Translations under genes and position numbers: made by a program
The notes under the pieces: model-generated
Database searches by the model: none
What the model was told of the DNA's origin: nothing
The model's input: only the letters and a program-made list of their open reading frames with translations
In this document: positions 23,212-32,072 of the stretch, in pieces
How positions within the stretch are numbered: position 1 is the stretch's first letter
Layout: every line of letters starts with the position of its first letter
Assembly (NCBI GenBank): GCA_021814475.1
Contig: JAKAIE010000024.1
Location: 1-39,641, forward strand
Source: Nitrospirota bacterium
GTDB lineage: Bacteria; Nitrospirota; Thermodesulfovibrionia; Thermodesulfovibrionales; UBA6898
DNA: 39,641 bases
Direction: 5' to 3'

Positions 23212-24855
23212 CTACTCAGTCCCTTGCTGAGTATTCCCCCCGCGGCGCTGACGGATTCCCATCCATGCGCCGTATGCCGCCATCAATGCGGCTACCGTCA
23301 CCACAACGGGAATGCTGCCGGCGGGCACGCTGGGACCGGCGACAACGAGATTGGTTGCCGCACTGGTGCCGGTGGTTCCCGCCTTAGAGCCAACGCTTTC
23401 GGTACCTGTTATTTTTGTAGTTTCTGAACTTGGGGGAGTGGCTCCTGCCGGGGAAGAAGTTGTTAGGGTTGCAGTGCACGTTCCTCCCGGCGCAATGTTT
23501 GTGCAATTGCTGCTTACTGTCGAACCATTAAAGTTAGTGTTGGGCGTGGCGGGCGTGTCTGCGGACGTAAACGTAATATTTGCGTTGGCGCAGCCAACCG
23601 AGTCAGCATTGGTTACTGTAACCGTATAACTTGTGCCTCCTCCCGGTGTCACATTGCCGCTTGTGGGGCTCCAAGCGCCAAAAGTCGGAGCGTTTGTCGT
23701 GCAGGCGGCAACGAGATTGGTTGTAGCACTGGTGCCGGTGGTTCCCGCCTTAGAGCCAACGCTTTCGGTACCTGTTATTTTTGTAGTTTCTGAACTTGGG
23801 GGAGTGGCTCCTGCCGGGGAAGAAGTTGTTAGGGTTGCAGTGCACGTTCCTCCCGGCGCAATGTTTGTGCAATTGCTGCTTACTGTCGAACCATTAAAGT
23901 TAGTGTTGGGCGTGGCGGGCGTGTCTGCGGACGTAAACGTAATATTTGCGTTGGCGCAGCCAACCGAGTCAGCATTGGTTACTGTAACCGTATAACTGGT
24001 GCTTCCTCCCGGTGTCACATTGCCGCTTGTGGGGCTCCAAGCGCCAAAAGTCGGAGCGTTTGTCGTGCAGGTGCCCGCTGCTGCCTTGAAAACCACCAAG
24101 GCGCCTGCCCAGGAATCGTTTCCGCTGCAGGTAGCTCCCAGGGCGTTTGCCGCTGCGCCCAGAGTCATATTGTCTTCGAACGCTATTCCTGTAGCACCGG
24201 CCGTACTGCTGCCGACTAAAGTGGTGCCTGTCGGTGTAGGTGCGCTCCAGGTGCCGCTCGTCAGAATACTATGGCCTCCTATCCAAAGTTCGTTGGCAGC
24301 GGTGGCTGTTGCGGTTCCTGAGTTGCCCACAGTGACTGCCGAGTTATTGCTGTTCCACGTTGCCGTTACGTCGACCGGAGCAGTTGTGGCAGCCCCCGAA
24401 TATTCCTGAACAATGATGCCGTTATCAGTAGTGCCGAGTGATCCGGCGGCATAAGACCATGTCACCGTGGTCTGCCCTCCCGGGATGTTCGCCAGATACC
24501 ATATCGTTGTTTCGTTCGCACTGCCGGCTTCAGGGCTTCGCACAGCGCTCACCATCGCTGTTGCACCGAGGCTTACAGCGGATGAACCTCCGCCGTTGAT
24601 ACCGTCCCCCCCGCCGCTGATTACTACGACCAGGAGGTCCCCGGCAGTGGTGGCCGGAATGGTAACAGACCCTGTTGTCGCAGTGGTGTTGTCAAATACA
24701 GTCGCCACCCCAACCCTCGCAATCGCCGCCTCGGCGCTCATCGCGCCTAGATTAAGCAGCGCAGTGGCGAGCAGGAACATAACAGTAAACGCGATACCGG
24801 CCGACAGGCCTGATTTTGCAGAACCGAGCTTCCCGATTCGTAAAGCCTTTTTCAT
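23212..24855 (-). CDS. Secreted surface protein with tandem repeats and CTERM-like sorting tail
   Basis: 547 residues. Signal peptide (IAFTVMFLLATALLNLGAMSAEAA), then a ~240-residue Ser/Thr/Gly-rich beta domain (VATVFDNTTATTGSVTIPATTAGDLLVVVISG...). Two near-identical 122-residue repeats follow, each starting CTTNAPTFGAWSPTSGNVTPGG with paired Cys. The C-terminus GSIPVVVTVAALMAAYGAWMGIRQRRGGN has the motif-TM-basic design of exosortase substrates, although the motif before the TM (VPAGSIPV) is not the standard PEP or IPTLxxWG. AGGAGGA before the ATG is strong. Adjacent to the sortase gene, it is probably its dedicated substrate. Thr/Ser content suggests glycosylation. Confidence 0.85.
   Translation of the reverse strand: MKKALRIGKLGSAKSGLSAGIAFTVMFLLATALLNLGAMSAEAAIARVGVATVFDNTTATTGSVTIPATTAGDLLVVVISGGGDGINGGGSSAVSLGATAMVSAVRSPEAGSANETTIWYLANIPGGQTTVTWSYAAGSLGTTDNGIIVQEYSGAATTAPVDVTATWNSNNSAVTVGNSGTATATAANELWIGGHSILTSGTWSAPTPTGTTLVGSSTAGATGIAFEDNMTLGAAANALGATCSGNDSWAGALVVFKAAAGTCTTNAPTFGAWSPTSGNVTPGGSTSYTVTVTNADSVGCANANITFTSADTPATPNTNFNGSTVSSNCTNIAPGGTCTATLTTSSPAGATPPSSETTKITGTESVGSKAGTTGTSATTNLVAACTTNAPTFGAWSPTSGNVTPGGGTSYTVTVTNADSVGCANANITFTSADTPATPNTNFNGSTVSSNCTNIAPGGTCTATLTTSSPAGATPPSSETTKITGTESVGSKAGTTGTSAATNLVVAGPSVPAGSIPVVVTVAALMAAYGAWMGIRQRRGGNTQQGTE
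23343..24074. repeat. Two tandem 366-bp direct repeats inside the surface protein gene
   Basis: Copies at 23343-23708 and 23709-24074 are in frame and nearly identical, with only a few substitutions noticed (for example GTTGCCGCAC against GTTGTAGCAC). Each encodes one 122-residue repeat. Such similarity points to recent duplication or ongoing gene conversion; copy number may vary between strains or be collapsed in assemblies. Confidence 0.95.
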
Positions 24856-25104
24856 TTGATTTTCCTCCTATTCATAATTCCTTAGACTTCCGAGGGCTGC
24901 CTATGGGCAACCCAATATTCTTCGATCACTTGTACAGTGTCATTTATGGATTAAGCTACGACTTTCCTGATTGTTATCTTGCCCATGCCAACCTCCTCTG
25001 AGTTGATCCGGATAATAGACTCCGGTAACTAGTTTGGCCGGGCTGACCTGCTTTTGTCTGTAGGGAGATATTGACTTTCGAAATTTATTATCAGTCTGCT
25101 TCTG

Positions 25105-25758
25105 CTATTGCAGCGGGGTGAGTCCGAACTGGACGGCAAATTTCACCAGCGCCGGGACATCGGCAATGTCGAGTTTGTGCATCAGTCTGCTCCGGTAGGT
25201 ATCAACGGTTTTTGGAGAAAGGTTCAATGCCTGGGCGATCTCGGCGCTCGACCGGCCCTCGACCACGAGTTGCAGGATTTCGCGCTCGCGCCGGCTGAGG
25301 CTCATCAGCGGCGTCGGGGCGTCAGACTTCGAGGCCCGGAGTTTGCAGTCCAGGACCACTTTTTCAGGGATCTTCTTTGACCAATAAAAGAGGCCGCGCC
25401 GGACCGCAGCCACTGCATCGAGCACCTCCGCGCCGACCGATTCCTTTAACAGATACCCCTGCGCCCCCGCATCGAGAGCGCTGACAATATGTTCCGTCGT
25501 AGAATGCATCGAGAGGATAATGACTTTTGCGGACGGCTGAGTCTTGGCGAGCGCGCGCGTCGCCTCAATGCCGTTCATCTGCGGCATGGCAAGGTCCATG
25601 ATAATTATCTCGGGACGGAGCTGCCCGATACGTTCAATGGCCTCACGGCCGTTGTCCGCCTCCCCCACGACTGTTATCTCCGGATTTGCTTCCAGCAACA
25701 GCCTCAGGCCGTCGCGAAGCACTGCATGGTCGTCGACCAGAAATACCGTAATTTTCAA
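25105..25758 (-). CDS. NarL/FixJ-family response regulator
   Basis: 217 residues. Receiver domain with VDDHAVLRDGLRLLLE, the phosphoacceptor Asp in IIIMDLAMPQMNGIEATR, and SMHSTTEHIVSALDAGAQGYLLKE. The LuxR-type HTH is at about 150-210 (LSRREREILQLVVEGRSSAEIAQALNLSPKTVDTYRSRLMHKL). The ATG overlaps the stop of the kinase gene by 4 bp (ATGA), so the two are coupled. The surface-protein gene starts 249 bp downstream on the same strand and may be a target, but no operator was identified. Confidence 0.95.
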   Translation of the reverse strand: MKITVFLVDDHAVLRDGLRLLLEANPEITVVGEADNGREAIERIGQLRPEIIIMDLAMPQMNGIEATRALAKTQPSAKVIILSMHSTTEHIVSALDAGAQGYLLKESVGAEVLDAVAAVRRGLFYWSKKIPEKVVLDCKLRASKSDAPTPLMSLSRREREILQLVVEGRSSAEIAQALNLSPKTVDTYRSRLMHKLDIADVPALVKFAVQFGLTPLQ

Positions 25759-27824
25759 ATTCGCACCTCCACGACGACGCGCGTACCGTGTCCCTGAGAC
25801 GCCTGGATATGCAGTGACCCGCCTATCGCCTCGGCACGTTCGACGCTGTTAATCAGTCCCCACTTGTTTTCAGCCCTCTTAACCGCCGGATCAAAGCCTA
25901 CCCCATTGTCGGCAATCTCCAGACGCAGGATCTCCTTGTCCCGCCACATAGATACCGTAGCCTGCGTTGCCCTGGCGTGCTTGGCGACATTAGTCAGGGC
26001 CTCCTGAGTGATACGAAACAGGGCATTTTCGACCGTGGAAGCCGGCCGGGGAGATATATCCGCTGCCTCTATTTTCACTGTGATGCCGGTGCGTGAAGAA
26101 AACATTTCAGAGTACCATTTCAGCGCGGCCGTCAAACCGTAATCATCCAGTACCGGCGGCCGGAGAGTGGCCATGACATTCCGGGTCCTCTCGGTGGCCT
26201 GCTCCACCAGGGCAATGGAGTCGATAATCCGGCAACGTACAGTTTCCGGCAGGTCACTGTTCGCCTGTGAAAGGATGAGGCTCAGGTTTATGCCGAGTAC
26301 GGACAGCTGCTGTCCCACCTCGTCATGCAGTTCCTCAGACAGCCGTTTACGTTCGTTTTCCTCCGCCTCCGCCAGCCGCAAGGCAAATGAACGTAGCTGT
26401 TCCTCGGATTTCCGCAGCTCTTTTGTCCTCTCCTCCACTCGATGCTCCAGCGAGTCGTTCATCTCTTCCAGCTCATCCTTTGCAAGCCTCAGCTCCTTCT
26501 CTGCCGCGCTCCGTTCGGAAACCTCATGGGTCAATTTCCCGATGGTCTGCTTTAACTGGGCCGCCATCCTGTTAAACGATCCGGTCAGTTCACCCACCTC
26601 GTCCCCCCGCCTGACTGGCAAGGCCATCTCCCATTCGCCGCGCGCGAGCGCCCCGGCTGAAGCGTTGAGTTCCTGAATCGGCTTTACCACCCAGTTTGCG
26701 GCAACCATTGCTCCTATGGCGGACAGGACAAGGGCGAAGATAATCAGGATACCCGCAATGCGGTTCATTGAGTTGATTCTGCCCGTGAAGTCTGTTTCGG
26801 GGATCACCACTCCGATCAGCCATCTTATTCCGTTGTCATTACGGTAGGGAACGATATTGAAGAAAAGTCGCCGGCCGTCCGCATTGATAACGAACCGGCG
26901 CTCTTTTTTTATTTCATGGAGATCCTCATGAATGCCTTTAAGAAAAGCAGCGGCTGAAGCGAGCAGCGGCTCGCTGCTTTGCGCCAGGGAGAGGCGTTTT
27001 ATATCAAGAGAGGCCCGATCGGCAATGATGAAGGGGGTTTCATCTGCCGATGATGCAATGACAAGCCCACCAGAGTCAATAATAAATACTTTTCCCGAAT
27101 TCCCTATTTTCAGCCCCCTGAGAAAATCGCTTATCAGGGCAAGCGACATACTGGTATTCACAACCCCCCGGAATTTGCGGGCGCTGTCGTACCAGGGCGA
27201 GGCTAAAGATATATTCAGGCGCGGCGAGGCGACCGACACCCTGATATCGGTCCACACCGGTTTTGCCGCCTCTGCTGCCTGCTGGTACCAGATCCGCTTG
27301 CGGGGATCGAAGGGCTGTTTCTCTACCAGCACCTGGCTGGATGGATACCCGTCCTCGTCGGTCTTGTAACGTCTGTATGTGCCGTTGCGGGTGGCCACAA
27401 TATAGTTTTCATGGATATTTGTGCCGATTGAGTTGCCGAGGCTGTCAGCGAACACCAGTGTCCCGTAATTCCCGTGCGCCCGGGCAAGGTCCCAGAAGTA
27501 GTGCGCCATCCGGCCTGGGTTGCGGATATCTATAAAACCATGAAACAGCATCTGGATGTTCATCTGGTTGATGGCCGAGGCTGTCCCGAGATAGGAGTCC
27601 AGATGTTCGCTAACTCCGTTAGTTAACTCGTCGCAAAGCTGCTCCGCAACATCATCAACAGACTTTTGTCCGACACTGTACGAAATAAATGCTATTATCC
27701 CGCCGGCGATCACGATTTGGCTCACGGACGACACAATAAGCAGGGTCCTGAAGGAAAGACTCTTTACGCGCACTCCCAAACGGCGGACAGCGGCTGCAAA
27801 ATAGGACATACTGAATAGTAACAC
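25755..27824 (-). CDS. NarX-type sensor histidine kinase with extracytoplasmic Cache sensor
   Basis: 689 residues from GTG 27824; an ATG at 27809 is an equally plausible start and neither has a clear ribosome-binding site. TM1 is TLLIVSSVSQIVIAGGIIAFISYSV, followed by a ~300-residue dCache-like sensor (WYQQAAEAAKPVWTDIRVSVASPRLNISLASPWYDS is the ligand-pocket strand), TM2 MNRIAGILIIFALVLSAIGAMVAANWVV, HAMP and a coiled coil. The HisKA_3 box is RLSEELHDEVGQQLSVLGINLSL and the HATPase is ITQEALTNVAKHARA...DNGVGFD. It partners the response regulator at 25105. Cache sensors of this kind usually bind small organic ligands; the ligand is unknown. Confidence 0.92.
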   Translation of the reverse strand: MLLFSMSYFAAAVRRLGVRVKSLSFRTLLIVSSVSQIVIAGGIIAFISYSVGQKSVDDVAEQLCDELTNGVSEHLDSYLGTASAINQMNIQMLFHGFIDIRNPGRMAHYFWDLARAHGNYGTLVFADSLGNSIGTNIHENYIVATRNGTYRRYKTDEDGYPSSQVLVEKQPFDPRKRIWYQQAAEAAKPVWTDIRVSVASPRLNISLASPWYDSARKFRGVVNTSMSLALISDFLRGLKIGNSGKVFIIDSGGLVIASSADETPFIIADRASLDIKRLSLAQSSEPLLASAAAFLKGIHEDLHEIKKERRFVINADGRRLFFNIVPYRNDNGIRWLIGVVIPETDFTGRINSMNRIAGILIIFALVLSAIGAMVAANWVVKPIQELNASAGALARGEWEMALPVRRGDEVGELTGSFNRMAAQLKQTIGKLTHEVSERSAAEKELRLAKDELEEMNDSLEHRVEERTKELRKSEEQLRSFALRLAEAEENERKRLSEELHDEVGQQLSVLGINLSLILSQANSDLPETVRCRIIDSIALVEQATERTRNVMATLRPPVLDDYGLTAALKWYSEMFSSRTGITVKIEAADISPRPASTVENALFRITQEALTNVAKHARATQATVSMWRDKEILRLEIADNGVGFDPAVKRAENKWGLINSVERAEAIGGSLHIQASQGHGTRVVVEVRI

Positions 27825-27892
27825 AGAAGGAACAGAAGACGATTGCGGACCCGCCTCGACCCCTGGACCGGAAGCCGGGCCGTGCGCTCCTT

Positions 27893-28663
27893 CTAGCGGG
27901 CCCGGGCCGCCTTCCTCAGCCTGAGCAGCATGAACACCGCCGCTGCAAAGAGGAGGCAGCTGATGCCCTGGGAAATCGAGAACCCCGGAACGATAAAGCC
28001 GCGTATCTCGTCTCCCCGGAAGAGTTCGACGACCGAGCGGATGATCGAGTAATTCATGACGTAGAGCCAGAAGATCTGACCGTCGAACGTCTGCTTTCTC
28101 CTGACCGTGACAAGGAAGAGAAAGTTCAGGAACTCGGCCGCTGACTCATACAGCTGGGTGGGATGGAGCGGCACACCCCTGAGGGCAAGCGAGGCCGGGT
28201 TCGTAAAGATCACCGCCCAGGGAATGCCCTCGGCAGGCCTGCCATAGCAGCAGCCTGCACAGAAGCAGCCGATCCGGCCGATTGCATGCCCGATCGCGAT
28301 GGAAGGGGCGAAGATATCGAATGTCTTCCATGCGGGCAGTCCGGATTTCCTGATATACCAGATTGCGGTGGGCACGGCAAAGATCAGGCCCCCGTAAAAA
28401 ACAAGCCCTCCCTCCCATATTTTGACCATATCGAGGGGATTGCTCATGTAATAACGCAAGTTGGTCAGGATAAAAAAAAGACGCGCGCCGGCTATGGCGG
28501 CCAGAAGAACGTAGAAGGCGAGGTCGGTCAGCTTGTCCCTGGAGACATCCGCCTTTTTCGCCTGCCTCATCGCCAGTCCGAGGGCGACCAGGAACCCTGT
28601 CGCTATCAGAAAACCGTAGGTATGTATGGTCACGGGGCCTATTTTAATGAGTACCGGGTACAT
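27893..28663 (-). CDS. lgt: Prolipoprotein diacylglyceryl transferase
   Basis: 256 residues from ATG 28663 with AAGGAGATACA upstream. Lgt attaches diacylglycerol from phosphatidylglycerol to the lipobox Cys of prolipoproteins in the inner membrane. It has the family's seven TM helices and signature HAIGRIGCFCAGCCYGRPAEGIPW, the H-x-TQLYES motif (VPLHPTQLYESAAEFL) and RSVVELFRGD. The frame remains open to 30628, but that extension lies opposite a well-supported plus-strand gene and is not coding. It lies 68 bp upstream of the sensor kinase, probably in a separate unit. Confidence 0.95.
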   Translation of the reverse strand: MYPVLIKIGPVTIHTYGFLIATGFLVALGLAMRQAKKADVSRDKLTDLAFYVLLAAIAGARLFFILTNLRYYMSNPLDMVKIWEGGLVFYGGLIFAVPTAIWYIRKSGLPAWKTFDIFAPSIAIGHAIGRIGCFCAGCCYGRPAEGIPWAVIFTNPASLALRGVPLHPTQLYESAAEFLNFLFLVTVRRKQTFDGQIFWLYVMNYSIIRSVVELFRGDEIRGFIVPGFSISQGISCLLFAAAVFMLLRLRKAARAR

Positions 28664-28693
28664 TGTATCTCCTTGAGGGTGTTGACATTGTTC

Positions 28694-28737
28694 ATTATAA
28701 CATCCCATCCGGCCGATAATCGCCCGATAATCGCCCG
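28694..28737 (-). promoter_or_regulatory. lgt promoter region with 11-bp direct repeats
   Basis: A minus-strand TATAAT (28699-28694) lies 30 bp before the lgt ATG. Upstream of it, CCGATAATCGC occurs twice in tandem (28713-28734, 11-bp period) followed by a partial third copy. The repeats sit about where a -35 or an activator site would be. Confidence 0.4.
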
Positions 28738-28774
28738 ATCCAGGGTAACCATAGTTCACCCCGGGAAATAGAGG

Positions 28775-28780
28775 TATAAT
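28775..28780 (+). promoter_or_regulatory. -10 box for the HEAT-repeat gene
   Basis: A perfect TATAAT 18 bp before the ATG at 28799. The -35 region (near 28752-28757) is weak. Confidence 0.4.
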
Positions 28781-28798
28781 ATACCGGGGCAGACCGAA

Positions 28799-30943
28799 AT
28801 GGCCGAAGAAAAAACGGAAAAACTTCCTATTGATGCAAAACTGCTGACCGATGCGGTCATAGAGCTGAACATCTCCCGCCGGAGCGTCGGCCTCTATCCC
28901 CGGGAACATCCGATCGTACGCGAATCGATAGGACGGGCGCATGATTTCATGATCAGGCTCTTTGAGATCAGGGACTCCATCACCCTGGGCATTGCAAGGG
29001 ATGTGCTTATGATCGACCATTATATCCTCGACAGGAAAAACCCGGTATTCAGGGAATTTGCGCACAGTCTTTACAGGAAGGGTATTATTGCGGTCACGTT
29101 TTCCGCGGGGCTCGGGATTGAGGAGCTCACCGGTTTTCACGAAATGCTCCTGGCGGGTGATGAGGTGATCGGAGACGCTGTGCTGAAGCTGGCGGAGGAG
29201 AAGGGACTGCGGCACATCCGGCCGGTCCCCATGGAACTTTCCAAGCTGAAATTTACGGAAAACGGCGAGCGTCGCGACGGGAGCGACCTCGATATCTGGG
29301 GAAATTACATCACGGCCCTGCTGGAGGGAAGACTTGCCGAGGCCGACGCAGAGGGCATCGCGCTGCACCTGCCGCCTGAAGAATTGGCCTTGTACCTCAA
29401 CGAGAGGGGGGCAGATGCCGCATCCGGCCGCGAGACCTATGACAGGGTCATCACCACCTACCTGAAAAGACAGGACTATCACGGGGTCAAGGCAGAACTC
29501 TTTCACCGCTTCATCTCGGTTATCGGGGGGCTGAGTCCCGAGATAAAACAGCAGCTGCTCAAACGGGCATTCGATAACCCCTACCTCGGCAAGACCGATA
29601 TGGATCACCTGGTCAGGGGGCTTTCTTCGGATGATATCGAAAAACTGCTGGGAATGTTCCGGGAAAATGCGTCCCTTATCCCGGAGAGCCTTCAGAATAT
29701 CATCGACAAGATCAGTTCCGCCGATGCGTCGGCAGATCCGTTTTTCGAACTGCTTCCGGGGAACCGCGCGATGGTCGACGACATCGAGATCGACGAAAGG
29801 GTCGTGAACCTCTTCCGGGTCGACAGCGCCACGGAATTTGTCGGCGAGGAGTACAGGAACGACCTGTCGCATATGCTGAAGACACCGGCTGCGGGAAGGG
29901 AAGGCGGGGCCGGCGTCATCGCGCATGATTGCGCCGACGGGATTATCGGCCGGAAGTATTCCGACCTGCTGGTCGAGCTGCTTGAGGCGGAGGAGGCAAC
30001 GCGGCAGGACTACCTCGACCTGCTGACGAAGCTGGTGGAGGTGGTCCGTGATTTTATGGATACGGGCAGATTCTCGGAGATCTCGGATGTCTACAACATC
30101 GTATATTCTCATGGTCTTTCGGGCCGCTACAGGGAGGAAGCCAGTGGCATGCTCGATTACTATTTTCACTCCGGACTGTTCATCGACGGGTTTCTGGAGG
30201 CCTTGAAGGTATGGGGACGGCACGACCGCGAAGGCGTGCAGAGACTGGTCCGGGTCCAGAGAAGGTACCTGGCCGATCCCCTGATCGGCCTTCTTGTGGA
30301 AGAGGAGGAACCGTCGAACAGGAAGTTCCTGCTCCAGGTGCTGGGCGGGCTCGGCAGTGAGATTGTCCCGGGTGCGGTGGTCCGTCTCGGGGACAACCGC
30401 TGGTACGTGGTCAGGAATATGATCTGCCTCATCCGGGAGGCCGGCAGTGAGAAGGATGCGCATCACGTGAGACGGTTTGCGGAATCCGGGAACAAAAAGA
30501 TCTGCATCGAGGCGATCCGGACACTGATATACTTCAAAACCCCCGATGCGATATTGTACGTAAAAAAATATCTGGAAGGGGATGACCAGGAGATGAGGGA
30601 TTATGTCGTCAGATTCGCCGGCATACACCGCTTCAGGGCCATCGTGCCGACGCTCCTGAAGCTTCTCATGCGGAACAGGATCTTCGGCCGCCAGACAGAG
30701 TTCAGGAAGGCGATTATCAGGGCCCTGGGGGAGATCGGGGATCCCTCGGCGGTGAAATCGCTCGAAACGCTCGTGCGTTCGTCCGCGGTCATCAACCGCG
30801 CGGCGGCCGAGGAACTGAAGGTCGAGATTTACCGGAGCCTCGGGAACTATCCTCCCGGGGCCGCCGCGGCGCTGCTTCAGATGGGGCTGGAATCCGGCAA
30901 CAGCGAAATAAGGTCGCTGAGCGCGGGGGTCCTGCGTGGATAA
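28799..30943 (+). CDS. Large soluble HEAT-repeat protein with HD-GYP-partner N-terminal module
   Basis: 714 residues, no signal peptide or TM. The N-terminal ~120 residues (SVGLYPREHPIVRESIGRAHDFMIRLFEIRDSITLGIARDVLMIDHYIL) are paralogous to the start of the next gene. The middle is helical and unassigned. The last ~230 residues form HEAT/PBS-like repeats (GSEIVPGAVVRLGDNRWYVVRNMICLIREAGSEKDAHHVRRF; ALGEIGDPSAVKSLETLVRSS). This type of protein occurs next to HD-GYP genes in Nitrospirota-like genomes. It overlaps the HD-GYP gene by 8 bp, so the products probably work together, perhaps as a scaffold or sensor in c-di-GMP signalling. The ATG at 28799 has only a weak ribosome-binding site. Confidence 0.85.
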   Translation: MAEEKTEKLPIDAKLLTDAVIELNISRRSVGLYPREHPIVRESIGRAHDFMIRLFEIRDSITLGIARDVLMIDHYILDRKNPVFREFAHSLYRKGIIAVTFSAGLGIEELTGFHEMLLAGDEVIGDAVLKLAEEKGLRHIRPVPMELSKLKFTENGERRDGSDLDIWGNYITALLEGRLAEADAEGIALHLPPEELALYLNERGADAASGRETYDRVITTYLKRQDYHGVKAELFHRFISVIGGLSPEIKQQLLKRAFDNPYLGKTDMDHLVRGLSSDDIEKLLGMFRENASLIPESLQNIIDKISSADASADPFFELLPGNRAMVDDIEIDERVVNLFRVDSATEFVGEEYRNDLSHMLKTPAAGREGGAGVIAHDCADGIIGRKYSDLLVELLEAEEATRQDYLDLLTKLVEVVRDFMDTGRFSEISDVYNIVYSHGLSGRYREEASGMLDYYFHSGLFIDGFLEALKVWGRHDREGVQRLVRVQRRYLADPLIGLLVEEEEPSNRKFLLQVLGGLGSEIVPGAVVRLGDNRWYVVRNMICLIREAGSEKDAHHVRRFAESGNKKICIEAIRTLIYFKTPDAILYVKKYLEGDDQEMRDYVVRFAGIHRFRAIVPTLLKLLMRNRIFGRQTEFRKAIIRALGEIGDPSAVKSLETLVRSSAVINRAAAEELKVEIYRSLGNYPPGAAAALLQMGLESGNSEIRSLSAGVLRG

Positions 30944-32057
30944 GCCGGCCGGCGACTTTCACCCCCCTCCGGACAGGATATCCGAGCTGATCTCCTGCCT
31001 GATGACGGCGATATCCAGCTGCGGCCTCTACTCCGCAAAACACCCGGTCGTCCGCGAGTTTTCGGCCAGGGCTTTCGGGATCATCGAGGAGTTTTGCTCC
31101 CACGGTGACGTGCATGTCACTCTCATCGGTGAGAGCGTCATCTTCAATGACGTCCCCTTTATCGAAAGGAAAGTCCATATCGTCAATTTTATCAGACGGC
31201 TCAGGCGGAAGAAGATAGACAAGATCATATTCAGCAAGACCCCGGATCTTTCAGAGATGGACGCGTTCGTCATCGGGATGGCCTCGGGGGGCAAGGTCCC
31301 TTCGACAGGCCACATATCCGTGGGTGTCGTCGAAGTCAGGCTGAAGAACCCGGGGGATACTGCGGATGCCCTTCTCGACGGCGGCCTCTCCAGGGTCCGT
31401 GAGACTTTTCAGGGCGTCTCCCGGTTCCGGGAACTCGATATGGTCGGGCTCGAAGACGCGGTCATCGATTTTCTGGGGGTCCTAAAAAAGGAGATGAATA
31501 TTCTCCGGATAGTAGGCCCTGTGAAGACTCACAATGAATATACCTACGTGCATGCCACCAATGTGTCGGTCCTGAGCATCTTCCAGGCGGAGAGGCTCGG
31601 GTTTCCCCAGGAGACGCTCCGGGACATAGGACTTGCCGGCCTGCTACATGATGTGGGGAAGATGTTCGTCACGAACGAGGTGCTCGACAAAAAGGGGAAA
31701 CTCGATGAATGCGAATGGACCGAGATGAAGAAACATCCTGTATACGGGGCGTTGTATCTCGCGAGACTTTCCGAGGCCCCCCCGCTTGCCGCGATCGTGG
31801 CCTTCGAGCATCATATGAAATTCAACGGGACAGGGTATCCGGAGACGAAGAGGACCGGGAAGACACAGCATATCGTGAGCCAGATCGTCGCCATATCCGA
31901 TTTTTTCGATGCGCTCAGGACTACGAGGCCCTACCGGAAGCCACTGGAGGTCCCGGCAATATCCAGGATGATGAGGGAGGGGATGGGGACCGACTTCAAT
32001 CCTGTGCTCGTCGAAAAATTTCTTGCGTCATTGGAACAGATCTCCGCGCCCGGCTGA
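30936..32057 (+). CDS. HD-GYP domain protein (putative cyclic-di-GMP phosphodiesterase)
   Basis: 373 residues from GTG 30936, overlapping the previous stop by 8 bp. The N-terminal ~110 residues resemble those of the HEAT protein (SCGLYSAKHPVVREFSARAFGIIEEF...VTLIGESVIFNDVPFIERKVHIVNFIRRL). The C-terminal HD-GYP domain has the metal-binding LAGLLHDVGKMFV, MKKHPVYGALYLARL and a GYP-like FEHHMKFNGTGYPE, close to HHExxDGxGYP with Lys in place of Glu. Then AISDFFDALRTTRPYRKP follows. The HD pair and GYP triad are intact, so hydrolysis of c-di-GMP is plausible. Cytoplasmic; no TM seen. Confidence 0.92.
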   Translation: MDKPAGDFHPPPDRISELISCLMTAISSCGLYSAKHPVVREFSARAFGIIEEFCSHGDVHVTLIGESVIFNDVPFIERKVHIVNFIRRLRRKKIDKIIFSKTPDLSEMDAFVIGMASGGKVPSTGHISVGVVEVRLKNPGDTADALLDGGLSRVRETFQGVSRFRELDMVGLEDAVIDFLGVLKKEMNILRIVGPVKTHNEYTYVHATNVSVLSIFQAERLGFPQETLRDIGLAGLLHDVGKMFVTNEVLDKKGKLDECEWTEMKKHPVYGALYLARLSEAPPLAAIVAFEHHMKFNGTGYPETKRTGKTQHIVSQIVAISDFFDALRTTRPYRKPLEVPAISRMMREGMGTDFNPVLVEKFLASLEQISAPG

Positions 32058-32072
32058 ACAATCCCTTCCTTC

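Noticed and set aside
23343..24074. CRISPR or other interspersed repeat array
   Set aside because: The repeats are two directly abutting 366-bp coding units, not short repeats with spacers.
23312..24409. Repeated plus-strand open frames with identical peptides
   Set aside because: They mirror the 366-bp repeats of the minus-strand surface protein gene, which has a signal peptide, ribosome-binding site and sorting tail.
28682..28701. TTGACA and TATAAC pair upstream of the HEAT gene
   Set aside because: The spacer is only 8 bp, too short for a sigma70 promoter.
28664..30628. Long minus-strand open frame that would extend lgt to 911 residues
   Set aside because: It lies opposite the HEAT-repeat gene; lgt has a full-length start with a ribosome-binding site at 28663 and the extension shows no recognisable motifs.
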